Below, piece by piece: positions 19,147-28,965 of a stretch of 64,000 nt of DNA (position 1 is its first letter; the number at the start of each line of letters is the position of its first letter). The stretch is from contig NZ_JAASQO010000006.1 in NCBI RefSeq assembly GCF_011762095.1, positions 1 through 64,000 on the forward strand, in the 5' to 3' direction. The translations under genes were made by a program, and so were the position numbers. Origin of the DNA: Parvibaculum indicum. GTDB taxonomy: Bacteria > Pseudomonadota > Alphaproteobacteria > Parvibaculales > Parvibaculaceae. The notes beneath the pieces are model-generated. The model did not search any database. It had not been told where the DNA came from and saw only the letters and a program-made list of their open reading frames with translations.

Positions 19147-21605
19147 GCCTCGCCGAATACCGCGGCAAGCCGCAGCGGCTTGCCGACTACCTGCCCTGGG
19201 CGGCGCTCATCGCGCCCGGCGTGTTGCTCAACAAGGACGGCAGCTTCCAGCGGACCTTCCGCTTCCGCGGGCCCGACCTGGAGAGCGCCACCGAGCCCGA
19301 ACTCGTCGCCACCTGCGCGCGGCTCAACAACGTGTTGCGGCGCTTCGGCTCGGGCTGGGCGCTGTTCTTCGAGGCCGAGCGTCACCCCGCGCCCAGCTAT
19401 CCGGCGTCCGAGTTCCCCGATCCGGCGTCCTGGCTGGTCGACCGGGAGCGCCGCGCCGCATTCGAGCAAACCATGGGCGCGCATGACGGCGAATCGGCAT
19501 ATCGAGGCCGGGCGCACTTCGAGAGCAGCTATCATCTGACGCTCCTCTATCTCCCGCCGCCGGACCAGGTGAACCGGGCCGAGCGGGCGCTGCTGGAGAC
19601 GCCGCCCGACGAGCGCGGCATCGACTACCGCGACCCTCTCGAGGCCTTCGTCGCCGAGACCGACCGGGCGCTCGACCTGCTCTCCAGCCTGATGCCGGTC
19701 TGCGCACCGCTCGACGACGCCGAGACGCTCACCTACCTGCACGGCACCGTCTCGACCCGGCAGCATCCGGTCGCCGTGCCGGAGACGCCGATGTACCTGG
19801 ACGCAGTGCTCGCCGACACGCCGCTCGCGGGTGGGCTCGAGCCGATGCTTGGCGAGCATCACCTCCGTACCGTCACGGTGCTCGGATTCCCCAACACGAC
19901 CCGGCCTGGGCTGCTCGACGACCTCAACCACTTGGGCTTCCCGTATCGCTGGGTCACCCGCTTCATCCCGCTCGACAAGACCGCGGCCAACAGCGCGCTC
20001 ACACGGATGCGGCGCCAGTGGTTCGCCAAGCGCAAGTCGATCGGCGTGCTGTTGCGCGAGGTGCTCTACAACGAGCCGGCGCCGCTCCTCGACTCCGATG
20101 CCGATAACAAGGCGGTCGATGCCGACGCGGCGCTGCAGGAGCTGGGCGGCGATCATGTTTCCTTTGGTTATCTGACTGCGACCGTCACGGTCTGGGATGA
20201 GAGCCGGGCCCAGGCCGCCGAAAAGGTGCGCGCGGTCGAGCGCGTCATCAACGCGCGCGGCTTCACCACCATCCGAGAGACGGTCAACGCCGTCGAGGCC
20301 TGGCTCGGCAGCCTACCGGGACACGTCTATGCCAACGTCCGCCAGCCACTGGTCCACACGCTGAATCTGGCGCATCTCGTGCCGCTGTCCGCGGTCTGGG
20401 CCGGGCCGGCGTGGAACGACCACCTCGACGGACCGCCGCTGCTGCTCGCCGAGACGGGCGGCACCACGCCGTTCCGCTTCTCGACCCATGTCGGCGACGT
20501 CGGGCACATGCTGGTGGTCGGTCCGACGGGCGCCGGCAAGTCGGTGCTGCTGGCGCTGATGGCCTTGCAGTTCCGGCGCTACGCGGGCGCCCAGGTCTAT
20601 GTCTTCGACAAGGGCGGCTCCGCCCGCGCCGCAGTGCTCGCCATGAGCGGACGGCACCATGCGCTCGGCATCGGCGGCGCGCTCGCGTTCCAGCCGCTGC
20701 GGCACATCGACGATCCCGTGGTCCGGAGCTGGGCCGCCGAGTGGATCGCCGGCCTGCTCGCCCACGAGAAGGTCGTCCTCACGCCGGAAGTGAAGGAGGT
20801 CGTCTGGTCGGCGCTCGGCAACCTCGCCTCGGCCCCGCCGGCGGAGCGCACCATTACGGGGCTCTCTGTCGTCCTGCAGTCGAATGCTCTGCGGTCGGCA
20901 CTCGCACCCTACACGCTCGAAGGTTCCTACGGCGCGCTGCTCGACGCCGAGGCGGACGCGCTCGCGCTGGCCGACGTGCAGTGCTTCGAGATGGAAGCGT
21001 TGATGCAGGAGGCGGGCGCCGTCCTGCCGGTGCTGACCTATCTCTTCCACCGCCTGGAGGCGCGGTTCGATGGGCGCCCGACGCTGCTCGTGCTCGACGA
21101 GGCCTGGCTCTTCCTCGACAACCCGCTATTCGCCGGGCGCATCCGCGACTGGCTGAAGACGCTGCGCAAAAAGAACGTCGCCGTCGTCTTCGCCACCCAG
21201 TCGCTCGCCGATATCGCCGACAGCAGCATCGCGCCGGCGCTGATCGAGTCTTGCCCGCAGCGCATCTTCCTGCCCAACGACCGGGCGCTTGAGCCGCAGA
21301 GCCGGGACGCCTACGAGCGCTTCGGCCTCAATGCCCGTCAGGTCGAGCTGATCTCCGCCGCCCAGCCGAAGCGCGACTACTACCTGCAGTCCTGGCGCGG
21401 CAACCGGCTGTTCGAGCTCGGCCTCGGGCCGGTGGCGCTCGCCTTCTGCGCGGCCTCCCAGCCGTCCGACCAGGCGCTCGTCGACCGTGTGCTGGCGGAA
21501 GCCGGATCGGAACGGTTCGCCGAAGCCTGGCTCCTCGCACGGGACCTCGACTGGGCGGCGGACCTGCTGTGTGACTTCCCCACCGAACAAGGAGGACAGC
21601 CATGA
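19140..21605 (+). CDS. trbE: T4SS ATPase TrbE (VirB4-like)
   Basis: 821 residues, the usual length. The N-terminal CagE/VirB4 domain begins MLSLAEYRGKPQRLADYLPW. Walker A is VGPTGAGKSVLL at ~460 and Walker B is TLLVLDEAWLFLDNP. It energises substrate transfer and pilus biogenesis. The ATG at 19140 overlaps trbD; a GTG nine bases upstream is possible. The stop overlaps trbJ. Confidence 0.95.
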   Translation: MLSLAEYRGKPQRLADYLPWAALIAPGVLLNKDGSFQRTFRFRGPDLESATEPELVATCARLNNVLRRFGSGWALFFEAERHPAPSYPASEFPDPASWLVDRERRAAFEQTMGAHDGESAYRGRAHFESSYHLTLLYLPPPDQVNRAERALLETPPDERGIDYRDPLEAFVAETDRALDLLSSLMPVCAPLDDAETLTYLHGTVSTRQHPVAVPETPMYLDAVLADTPLAGGLEPMLGEHHLRTVTVLGFPNTTRPGLLDDLNHLGFPYRWVTRFIPLDKTAANSALTRMRRQWFAKRKSIGVLLREVLYNEPAPLLDSDADNKAVDADAALQELGGDHVSFGYLTATVTVWDESRAQAAEKVRAVERVINARGFTTIRETVNAVEAWLGSLPGHVYANVRQPLVHTLNLAHLVPLSAVWAGPAWNDHLDGPPLLLAETGGTTPFRFSTHVGDVGHMLVVGPTGAGKSVLLALMALQFRRYAGAQVYVFDKGGSARAAVLAMSGRHHALGIGGALAFQPLRHIDDPVVRSWAAEWIAGLLAHEKVVLTPEVKEVVWSALGNLASAPPAERTITGLSVVLQSNALRSALAPYTLEGSYGALLDAEADALALADVQCFEMEALMQEAGAVLPVLTYLFHRLEARFDGRPTLLVLDEAWLFLDNPLFAGRIRDWLKTLRKKNVAVVFATQSLADIADSSIAPALIESCPQRIFLPNDRALEPQSRDAYERFGLNARQVELISAAQPKRDYYLQSWRGNRLFELGLGPVALAFCAASQPSDQALVDRVLAEAGSERFAEAWLLARDLDWAADLLCDFPTEQGGQP

Positions 21606-22315
21606 AGCGGCATCTCGCTGTTGTGTGCCTCGCGATGTGTTTCGCCCTTGTCTCGATCCAGCCGGCGCAGGCGCTGACCGTGTTCGATCCCTCCAACTAC
21701 AGCCAAAACGTCCTGCAGGCCGCCCGGGCACTGCAGCAGATCAACAACCAGATCCGCAGCCTGCAGAACCAGGTGCTGATGCTGCAGAATATGGCGAAGC
21801 ACCTGGAGCGCCTCGACTATTCCTCCCTCGGCGCGATCCAGGCGGCGCTCGGCCGGATCAACCTGCTGATGGCGCAGGCCGAGGGCATCGCGTTTCGGGT
21901 CGATCGCACCGAGCAGGAATTCGCGCGGCTTTACCCCAAGGAGTACGCGGCGACCGTCACCACCGACGAGCTCGCCCGCGACGCGCGCGGCCGCTGGGAG
22001 CATTCGATGGACGCGCTGCGCCAGACCATGCTGGTGCAGGCCGAGGTCGTGCAGAACGTGGAGGCCGATAGCGGCGAGCTCGCGCGCCTCGTCGCCGAGT
22101 CCCAGGCCGCCATCGGCAGTCTCCAGGCGCAACAGGCGACCAACCAACTCGTCGCGCTCTCGACCAAGCAGCAGCTCCAGACCCAGGAGCTGGTCGCCGC
22201 GCAATACCGGGCCGAGGCGCTGGAGCGCGCCCGGACGGCCGCCGCTCAGGAGCAGGCGCGCGCCCAGTTCGACCGCTTCCTCGGCGACGGCAAGGCCTAC
22301 ACGCCGCTTGACTGA
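21602..22315 (+). CDS. trbJ: T4SS periplasmic protein TrbJ (VirB5-like)
   Basis: 237 residues with a signal peptide (cleavage near PAQA-LTVFD). The mature protein starts TVFDPSNYSQNVLQAARAL and is mostly alpha-helical and coiled-coil, as in TrbJ/VirB5 minor pilins. It overlaps trbE by 4 bases. Only 20 bases separate it from trbL, leaving no room for the entry-exclusion gene trbK usually found here. Confidence 0.92.
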   Translation: MKRHLAVVCLAMCFALVSIQPAQALTVFDPSNYSQNVLQAARALQQINNQIRSLQNQVLMLQNMAKHLERLDYSSLGAIQAALGRINLLMAQAEGIAFRVDRTEQEFARLYPKEYAATVTTDELARDARGRWEHSMDALRQTMLVQAEVVQNVEADSGELARLVAESQAAIGSLQAQQATNQLVALSTKQQLQTQELVAAQYRAEALERARTAAAQEQARAQFDRFLGDGKAYTPLD

Positions 22316-22335
22316 GGTGAGCGAGGCGACTGGCC

Positions 22336-23658
22336 ATGGACGACATCAACGTCATCGACCGCTTCACGCAGACCTTCGTCACCTATATCGACTCGGGCTT
22401 CGGTCTGCTGACGGGCGACGTCGCGTTCCTCACTTCCATCCTGGTCGCCATCGACATCACGCTCGCCGGACTCTGGTGGGCGCTGGACGAGGGCTCCAAC
22501 GTCCTCGCCCGGCTCATCCGCAAGGTGCTCTACATCGGCGCCTTCGCGCTGATCCTGAACAATTGGCAGTTCTTTGCCAGCACCATCTTCGATTCATTTT
22601 CGGGCCTCGGCCTGCAGGCGACCAACAACAGCCTCAGTGCCGGTGATCTTCTCAGGCCCGGTTTCGTTGCCGGCACTGGGTTCGAGGCCGCCTATCCGTT
22701 GATCCGGCAGGCGGGCGAGCTCCTCGGCTTCACCACCTTCTTCGACAACGCGGTGACGATCGTCGTGCTGGTCTTCGCCTGGCTGGTGGTCGTGCTCGCC
22801 TTCTTCATTCTCGCCATCCAGCTCTTCATCACCATCATCGAATTCAAGCTGACCACGCTTGCCGGCTTCGTGCTGGTGCCCTTCGCGCTCTGGAACAAGA
22901 CAGCTTTCCTCGCCGAGCGGGTGCTCGGCAACGTGGTCGCCTCCGGCATCAAGGTGATGGTGCTCGCCGTCATCATCGGCATCGGCACCACCCTGTTCGG
23001 CGACTTCATCGGCGCGCTCGACGGCGAGGAGCCCAGCCTCGAGCAGGCGATGTCCATGGTGCTGGCCTCACTCGCGCTGTTCGGTCTCGGCATCTTCGGG
23101 CCCGGCATTGCCGCTGGCCTGGTCTCCGGCGCACCTCAACTGGGGGCCGGTGCCGCCGTCGGCACGGCGGGCGCGGTGGCCGGGGGCACGCTCGCCGGCG
23201 GCACGGCCGCGCTCGGTATCACCCGTATGGCCGGTGCGGGCGGATTGTCCGCCGTGCGCGCCGGGACGGCGCTCTCTGCCGGCACCGGTGCGGCCTACGG
23301 GATGGGCAAGGCCGCGTCGGGCGCCACCGGTGCGGCTGGCGTGGCTGCCGGTATGGCCGGTGTCGCCAGCGCAGGGGCTGGCACGGCCCGTGCCGCCGGC
23401 GCGCACATGGTCGGCGGCTTCACCGAGAGCGCGCAGCGCGGCCGCGCTGCGGCGTGGCAGGCGACCGGTGGCGGGCGATCGGCAGGTGGTCCCGCAATCG
23501 CCTCTGCGTCGCCGGGCGATGGTGGTGTCCCGATGTGGGCGCGGCGCCTGCGCGCGGAGCAGCGCCGCCGCGCCCGCCTTCATTCGACCGAGCAGGCGGT
23601 TCGGGAAGGGGACCGGCCCGGCGCCGGCGCCAATCCCGACCTGTCCGAGAGGGAGTGA
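22336..23658 (+). CDS. trbL: T4SS inner-membrane channel protein TrbL (VirB6-like)
   Basis: 440 residues. Five or six membrane helices lie at ~30-260 (VAFLTSILVAIDITLAGLWW, VIVVLVFAWLVVVLAFFILA). A long Gly/Ala-rich region (~255-350) is followed by a charged cytosolic tail. It forms the inner-membrane pore with TrbE and TrbI. Start is the ATG after GCGAGGCGACTGGCC. Confidence 0.93.
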   Translation: MDDINVIDRFTQTFVTYIDSGFGLLTGDVAFLTSILVAIDITLAGLWWALDEGSNVLARLIRKVLYIGAFALILNNWQFFASTIFDSFSGLGLQATNNSLSAGDLLRPGFVAGTGFEAAYPLIRQAGELLGFTTFFDNAVTIVVLVFAWLVVVLAFFILAIQLFITIIEFKLTTLAGFVLVPFALWNKTAFLAERVLGNVVASGIKVMVLAVIIGIGTTLFGDFIGALDGEEPSLEQAMSMVLASLALFGLGIFGPGIAAGLVSGAPQLGAGAAVGTAGAVAGGTLAGGTAALGITRMAGAGGLSAVRAGTALSAGTGAAYGMGKAASGATGAAGVAAGMAGVASAGAGTARAAGAHMVGGFTESAQRGRAAAWQATGGGRSAGGPAIASASPGDGGVPMWARRLRAEQRRRARLHSTEQAVREGDRPGAGANPDLSERE

Positions 23659-23661
23659 GCC

Positions 23662-24357
23662 ATGTTCCGGCGTGCGACCAACCGCTATGGCGATACCCCC
23701 GAGCCCGTCACCCCGTACCAGAAAGCGGCCCAGCTCTGGGACGAACGTCTCGGCTCGGCGCGCGTGCAGGCGCGGAACTGGCGCCTCATGGCGTTCTTCT
23801 GCCTGACGCTCGCCACCGGATTCGCGGGAGCCCTCATCTGGCAGTCGGCGCAGAGCCGGATCACGCCCTATGTCGTCGAGGTTGACGCGCTCGGCGCCGC
23901 CCAGGCCGTGGCGCCGGCCATCCAGCCCTACGAGCCGACCGATGCCCAGATCGCCCACCATCTGGCGCGCTTCGTGCGCAACGTCCGCTCGCTCTCCATC
24001 GACCCCATCGTCGTGCGCAAGCGCTGGCTCGAGGCCTACGACTACGCCACCGACCGAGCCGCCCAGACCCTCAACGAGTTCGCCCGCGTCAACGACCCGT
24101 TCAAGGCGGTGGGCGAGCGCAGCGTCTCCGTCGAGGTGACGAGCGTGGTGCGCGCCTCGGACGAGTCCTTCCAGGTGAAATGGACCGAGCGGACCTGGGA
24201 GGGCGGCAGCCTCGCCAAGACCGAGCGCTGGACCGGCATCCTCTCCATCGTCATCCGCCAGCCGCGCGAGGTGGCGACGCTGCGCAAGAACCCGCTCGGC
24301 ATTTACGTCCACGGCCTCGACTGGTCGCGCGAGCTAAACCCCGGAGAAACGCCATGA
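23662..24357 (+). CDS. trbF: T4SS protein TrbF (VirB8-like)
   Basis: 231 residues. An N-terminal cytosolic part (RRATNRYGDTPEPVTPYQKA) precedes one membrane helix (~45-65) and a periplasmic VirB8-type NTF2-like domain (~75-225). It nucleates channel assembly. It starts 3 bases after trbL and overlaps trbG. Confidence 0.93.
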   Translation: MFRRATNRYGDTPEPVTPYQKAAQLWDERLGSARVQARNWRLMAFFCLTLATGFAGALIWQSAQSRITPYVVEVDALGAAQAVAPAIQPYEPTDAQIAHHLARFVRNVRSLSIDPIVVRKRWLEAYDYATDRAAQTLNEFARVNDPFKAVGERSVSVEVTSVVRASDESFQVKWTERTWEGGSLAKTERWTGILSIVIRQPREVATLRKNPLGIYVHGLDWSRELNPGETP

Positions 24358-25373
24358 CTCCCATCCGCAGCCTGCTGTGCGGCGTGTCGGCGCTGGCGCT
24401 CGCCGCCTGCGCCGCCAAGGGCACGCCACCACCCGAGATCACTTACGACACCGGCGACTTCGTGCCGGCCGCCGTCGAGTCCGAGCCGCCCAGGCCGGTC
24501 GAGATCGTCGCGGTGCCCGAGCCGTTGCCGTTGCCGGGACAGCTCAAGCCGGCGCCGAAGGACGAGCCGGCCTCGCCCGACAAGAGGCCGCCGAAGGATC
24601 GGGTCGACGACGCGAACGATGCCGCGCGCCTGGAGCCGACCGAGGACGGCTATATCAACGCAATCCAAGTCTACCCCTTCACGAAGGGCGCGCTCTACCG
24701 CCTCTATGCGTCGCCGGAGCAGGTGAGCGACATTGCGCTGCAGCCGGGTGAGGAGCTGGTCGCGGTCTCGGCCGGCGACACGGTGCGCTGGGTGGTGGGC
24801 GATACCACCAGCGGCACCGGTGAGCGGCAGCAGGTCCATGTGCTGGTGAAGCCGGTGGCGCCGGACCTGCGGACCAACCTCGTCATCACCACTGACCGGC
24901 GCGCCTATCACCTGGAGTTGGAGAGCACCGAGGAGACCTACATGGCCTCGGTCTCCTGGCACTATCCGCAGGAAGAGCTCGTCACCCTCCGCCGGCAGAA
25001 CGAGCGGGCGAACGAGACGCAGAGTGTCGCGCAGGATCTCGCGCTCGATCGCCTGCGCTTCCGCTATGAGATCACCGGCGACAATCCGCCGTGGCGACCG
25101 CTGCGGGCGTTCGACGACACCTATAAGGTCTACATCGAGTTCCCCCGGCGCATCGACCAGGGCGAGGCGCCGCCACTGTTCGTGGTCGGCCCCGAGGGCG
25201 GGGCGGAGCTCGTCAACTACCGGGTACGCGGCAACTACTACATCGTCGACCGCCTGTTCGCCGCGGCCGAGCTTCGCCTCGGCGAGGATCCGCAACAGGT
25301 GGTCCGGATCAATCGCACGGACGGGCGCCAGGTGAACGCGGCGCCGGCGCGGGACGAGACGGAGGTCCGGTGA
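24354..25373 (+). CDS. trbG: T4SS outer-membrane complex protein TrbG (VirB9-like)
   Basis: 339 residues. A lipoprotein-like signal (SALALAACAAKG; Cys ~20) is followed by a proline-rich stretch and then the VirB9/CagX beta domain (~100-330: ALYRLYASPEQVSDIALQPGE, FVVGPEGGAELVNYRVRGNYY). It joins TrbI in the outer-membrane core complex. The lipobox suggests it takes over the VirB7-type anchoring role. It overlaps trbF and abuts trbI. Confidence 0.93.
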   Translation: MTPIRSLLCGVSALALAACAAKGTPPPEITYDTGDFVPAAVESEPPRPVEIVAVPEPLPLPGQLKPAPKDEPASPDKRPPKDRVDDANDAARLEPTEDGYINAIQVYPFTKGALYRLYASPEQVSDIALQPGEELVAVSAGDTVRWVVGDTTSGTGERQQVHVLVKPVAPDLRTNLVITTDRRAYHLELESTEETYMASVSWHYPQEELVTLRRQNERANETQSVAQDLALDRLRFRYEITGDNPPWRPLRAFDDTYKVYIEFPRRIDQGEAPPLFVVGPEGGAELVNYRVRGNYYIVDRLFAAAELRLGEDPQQVVRINRTDGRQVNAAPARDETEVR

Positions 25374-26623
25374 TGTCGGACCAGGCCGAACCGGGCGGCA
25401 ACCCGCCGAAGACCGACCCGGAGAGCTTGACGCTGCGAGCCCGGCCGCGGCCCGTCACGCGCTTCAACCGCAAGGTCCTGATTGCGGGTGCGGCACTCGG
25501 CTCGGCGGCGATTCTCGGCGCGACACTGGTCGCGCTCGACCCGCCGACGTTCCGCGAGGACCGGCGCGGCGACGAACTCTACAGCACCCAGAACAAGCCG
25601 ACCGCCGAAGGTTTGGCCGAGCTGCCCCGTGATTATGGGGACATGCCGAAGTCGGCGCCCGCACTCGGACCGCCGCTACCCGGCGACGTCGGGCCGCCCG
25701 TGGTCGACATGGAGCGCAACCTCGGCGTGGTCCCGCCGGGGGGTGCGGGCACGGCGTTCCGCCCCGACCCGGAGGCTGATGCCGCCCGGGCCGAACGCCT
25801 GCGTCTCGCGCAGCAGGCGCGGAAGGCGCGCGAGTCGGAGGTGTTCTTCCAGATCTCCGCGCGGCAGGGAGCTGACGATACAACGACGAACCCGGCAGCG
25901 GGGCAGGGTACCGATCGCTCGACCGTAGATTCGGATGCCGGCAACCGCCTCGCGCTCGACCCGACTCGCGACCAGAACCATCAGGGCCGCAAGCTCGACT
26001 TCCTGGAGCAGCGTGTCGACGACGCCGTCTACAACCCGCATCCGTTACAGGATCTCATCTCGCCCTACGTGGTGATGGCCGGCACGGCGATCCCGGCGAG
26101 CCTCGTTACAGGCATCAACTCCGACCTGCCGGGACTGGTTATCGCCCAGGTCACCGGTAACGTCTACGACACGCCGACCGGCCGGCATCTCCTGATCCCG
26201 CAGGGCGCGCGCCTGATCGGTAAGTACGACAGTGTCGTCGCCTTCGGCCAGAGCCGGGCGCTGGTGATCTGGAACCGGATCGTTATGCCGGACGGCTCCT
26301 CGGTCGTGATCGAGAACCTGCCGGCGACCGACACCGCGGGCTATGCCGGGCTCGAGGACGAGGTCGACTACCACACCTGGCGGCTGGTCGCCGGCGTGGC
26401 GCTCTCGACGCTGCTGGGCGTCGGCACCGAGCTGACCTTCGGCGGGGAGGAAGGCGATCTCCTCCGGGCGATCCGCGAGTCCGCCCAGCGCGACGCCAAC
26501 CGCGCCGGCCAGCGCATCACCGAGCGCAACCTCAACATCCAGCCGACCATCACCGTCCGGCCTGGCTGGCCGCTGCGTGTCATCGTCCACAAGGACCTGG
26601 TGCTGAGACCCTATCGCGGCTGA
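25373..26623 (+). CDS. trbI: T4SS protein TrbI (VirB10-like)
   Basis: 416 residues. The protein has a cytosolic N-terminus, one membrane helix (~38-58) and a proline/charged periplasmic linker. The VirB10 barrel domain lies at ~215-410 (PYVVMAGTAIPASLVTGINSDL, HLLIPQGARLIGKYDS). It spans both membranes and senses ATPase energy. GTG at 25370 is an alternative start overlapping the trbG stop. Confidence 0.94.
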   Translation: MSDQAEPGGNPPKTDPESLTLRARPRPVTRFNRKVLIAGAALGSAAILGATLVALDPPTFREDRRGDELYSTQNKPTAEGLAELPRDYGDMPKSAPALGPPLPGDVGPPVVDMERNLGVVPPGGAGTAFRPDPEADAARAERLRLAQQARKARESEVFFQISARQGADDTTTNPAAGQGTDRSTVDSDAGNRLALDPTRDQNHQGRKLDFLEQRVDDAVYNPHPLQDLISPYVVMAGTAIPASLVTGINSDLPGLVIAQVTGNVYDTPTGRHLLIPQGARLIGKYDSVVAFGQSRALVIWNRIVMPDGSSVVIENLPATDTAGYAGLEDEVDYHTWRLVAGVALSTLLGVGTELTFGGEEGDLLRAIRESAQRDANRAGQRITERNLNIQPTITVRPGWPLRVIVHKDLVLRPYRG

Positions 26624-26639
26624 CGGAGGAAATAGAGCC

Positions 26640-26873
26640 ATGCCCGACCTGAAGCTGTCCAAGCTCCCCGACCGGACGCCGGTCAAGATCACCGTCACGG
26701 TCACGCCCGAGCTGAACAAGGCGCTCCAGGCCTATGCCGAGCTCTACCGCGAGACCTATGGCGAGGCGGAGCCCGTCGCCGAGCTCATCCCCTACATGCT
26801 GGAGAGCTTCCTCGCCGCCGACCGCGGATTTGCGAAGGCGCGACGAGAGCGCTCGTCCCCGAAGCGCGGCTAA
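26640..26873 (+). CDS. DUF2274 protein
   Basis: 77 residues of the DUF2274 family (LKLSKLPDRTPVKITVTVTPELNKALQAY, then AELIPYMLESFLAADRGF). It is regularly the gene after trbI in Tn4371-like elements. The pattern resembles a short ribbon-helix-helix protein; function is unknown. Start is the ATG after GGAGGAAATAGAGCC. Confidence 0.85.
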   Translation: MPDLKLSKLPDRTPVKITVTVTPELNKALQAYAELYRETYGEAEPVAELIPYMLESFLAADRGFAKARRERSSPKRG

Positions 26874-26897
26874 CCGTTAACGGAAGGAGGCAAAGCC

Positions 26898-27218
26898 ATG
26901 TCGATCATCGGGACATTTACGCCCACCAAGGACGGCGGTTGGACCGGGACCATCCGCACACTCACCATCGACGTGAAGGCGCGGTTCGTCCCCAACGACA
27001 ACCGCGACAACGACCGGGCACCGGACTTCCGGGTGTTCGCCGGGCGCTCGGAACTCGGGGCTGCCTGGCGCGAGCGCACGAGCGGAGAAAACCCGCGGGA
27101 CTATCTCAGCGTTCGCCTGGACGATCCGAGTATGGTGGAACCGATCTCTGCGGCCATGTTTGAGGCCGCTGACGGTGGGATGGCCCAGCTCGTATGGACG
27201 CGACGGCGGCTCGAATGA
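26898..27218 (+). CDS. DUF736 protein (second copy)
   Basis: 106 residues of DUF736 (IGTFTPTKDGGWTGTIRTL, then PDFRVFAGRSELGAAWRE). It differs clearly from the first copy, so it is a diverged paralogue and not a recent duplication. Start is the ATG after GGAAGGAGGCAAAGCC. It is the last gene of the conserved conjugation block before accessory DNA. Confidence 0.85.
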   Translation: MSIIGTFTPTKDGGWTGTIRTLTIDVKARFVPNDNRDNDRAPDFRVFAGRSELGAAWRERTSGENPRDYLSVRLDDPSMVEPISAAMFEAADGGMAQLVWTRRRLE

Positions 27219-27256
27219 TTTCGGTCGCGCGATACAGGCGATGTCGCGATTTTCGG

Positions 27257-28300
27257 CTAAGCTCCATCATTTAGAACCTGCTCGATCTTCTTGGCGGATG
27301 CCAGAATCTTCTCGAATTCGGGAGCCGCTCCAAAGATCATGGCGGTGGTGTTCGCGTAGTCGCGGCGGAGGGCGTCAATCATCCCGGTAGTGGGGGCGAT
27401 TGCGAATGTGCCGGGAACCGCGTTTGCGAGATCAAAATCGGGACGGTTGAAAAACATGCGTGCATGGCGCACGCAGTCGGCACCGAGGTCGCGGTCCGCG
27501 AGTGCCGTTTTTCCGACCTCCGAGTCCAGCAGGCAATGGAGGTCGTAATAATGCCGCGATACACGTTGGCCTTCCTGGCGGAGGACGCCGCGCCGTTCGT
27601 GCCAGCGGCGTAGCCCATGGGCGATCACGACCTTGTCCCAGAAGGTACGGGTCGCTTCGATGGTGGTCACGCTGGCAATCGTCAGGTCCAACCCTTCGGT
27701 TTCCTCACTGATATAAGGCCGGACCGTGACGGGGCGGTTGGGATCGAGAGCCGATTTTGCGCCGGATTCGATTCGCACGGCTGGTCGGACATAGGCATCA
27801 TCGCGCGGCTCGACCTCGGGATACCAGACGAGCAATGTCTGGCCGTCCGGATCGGCTTCGTCGATCTCAATATGGCCGGCGCCGCCGGTGGCGTCGGCGA
27901 GTTGGGCGCTGAGGAATTCCCGGAGCGGGTCGGTGATGTAAGCCCGGCATGCGTCCCGGATTGCATCCAGTCTGGCCCGACGCTTCTTGTTCGACAGGGC
28001 CTCAAGTTCCTCGACCGATGCCGTCTCGTCCAGGTCGTCGCGAAAAACGGTAACGTCGATGTCTTCGGAAAAACGCCGGATCAGGCCATAGGCTTTCGAC
28101 AGCGAGGTGCCGCCCTTGAACAGGAGCCGTGGTCCGTCAGCCGGTCGTTCATGATAGAGCGCGTTCAGCGTCCAGCAGACCCAGAAGTCTTTTTCGACAT
28201 TGCCGACTGGCGCGCTGAGCCGATTGGCGGTAGCGAGAAACAGGTCGAGCCGGTCACGCGGCGCTGCAGTGATGATCTGTTTGAAGGCCGCGGAGGTCAT
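27257..28300 (-). CDS. AbiEii/AbiGii-type nucleotidyltransferase toxin
   Basis: 347 residues. The nucleotidyltransferase fold has the signature FKGGTSLSKAYGLIRRFSEDIDV at ~61-83: GGTSLSK binds phosphate and the SEDIDV aspartates bind metal. The AbiE toxin class modifies tRNA or other targets and arrests growth, giving abortive infection or element stabilisation. The start overlaps the stop of its partner antitoxin (4 bases). C-terminal DUF1814-type helices are present (RHARMFFNRPDFDLANAVPG). The gene runs convergent to the second DUF736 gene. Confidence 0.88.
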   Translation of the reverse strand: MTSAAFKQIITAAPRDRLDLFLATANRLSAPVGNVEKDFWVCWTLNALYHERPADGPRLLFKGGTSLSKAYGLIRRFSEDIDVTVFRDDLDETASVEELEALSNKKRRARLDAIRDACRAYITDPLREFLSAQLADATGGAGHIEIDEADPDGQTLLVWYPEVEPRDDAYVRPAVRIESGAKSALDPNRPVTVRPYISEETEGLDLTIASVTTIEATRTFWDKVVIAHGLRRWHERRGVLRQEGQRVSRHYYDLHCLLDSEVGKTALADRDLGADCVRHARMFFNRPDFDLANAVPGTFAIAPTTGMIDALRRDYANTTAMIFGAAPEFEKILASAKKIEQVLNDGA

Positions 28301-28965
28301 TGCCGTGCCTCGTCCGTCTCGGCTGGGTCCAGCAGCCCGCGCAGGAACTCCTGCATCCAGATCGGCAAGGCGGAGAGGCCGGCCCGCAGATCGTCGCGGA
28401 TCGCTTGGCCATGTCGAGGGTCGGCGAAGAGGCGGCGCAACACGGTCCGGACGCGCCGACGCTCGCTATCCTGGTCCAGCATGTCCTGCATCCAGTGTAG
28501 CGCCTGGACAACGCGCACGGCAGGCCGATCGGCCCAGTAGAGGCGGCTGGGCGCGGCGAACTTGAAATGGATCTCCTGACTGCCGAGCTTGATCGGTTTC
28601 AGGCGCGCATCCACGAGCACTTCGATCCGGGCCGGCACGGCGGTGGTGAGTCCAAGATCATTGGCGGCGGTCATACCGTCGATGACGGTACGCGCTTTGT
28701 CGCGGCGGGCGACGGCGCGGATGACGGCGCGATAGTCCGGGACGGTCGGGCGACCGGTCAGCTCGTTCTTACGCGGCTTGTCGTAGAGGCCTCGGTCGAT
28801 TCGGCGCAGTTCGCCGGCGGACGCGAGGCGCTGCAGGGTCTTGTCTATAGCGGCGCGGCTGCCGAGGTCGGCGAAGTCGCCGGGTGTCCAGACCTGATCG
28901 GGGTTGGATTCAATCCGGTCGAGCAACCGGGAGCGGAGGTCGCTCTTTCGCGTCATGGAAGGCAT
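28297..28965 (-). CDS. AbiEi-like antitoxin (DUF6088 type)
   Basis: 222 residues. An N-terminal winged-helix domain (LLDRIESNPDQVWTPGDFADLG, then RLASAGELRRIDRGLYDKPRKN) is followed by a DUF6088-type domain with PDYRAVIRAVARRDKARTVIDG. It neutralises the downstream toxin and represses its own promoter. The ATG at 28965 abuts an operator palindrome with no room for a ribosome site, so translation would be leaderless; ATG at 28956 is an alternative with 219 residues. Longer upstream frames run through the operators and are unlikely. Confidence 0.82.
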   Translation of the reverse strand: MPSMTRKSDLRSRLLDRIESNPDQVWTPGDFADLGSRAAIDKTLQRLASAGELRRIDRGLYDKPRKNELTGRPTVPDYRAVIRAVARRDKARTVIDGMTAANDLGLTTAVPARIEVLVDARLKPIKLGSQEIHFKFAAPSRLYWADRPAVRVVQALHWMQDMLDQDSERRRVRTVLRRLFADPRHGQAIRDDLRAGLSALPIWMQEFLRGLLDPAETDEARQ

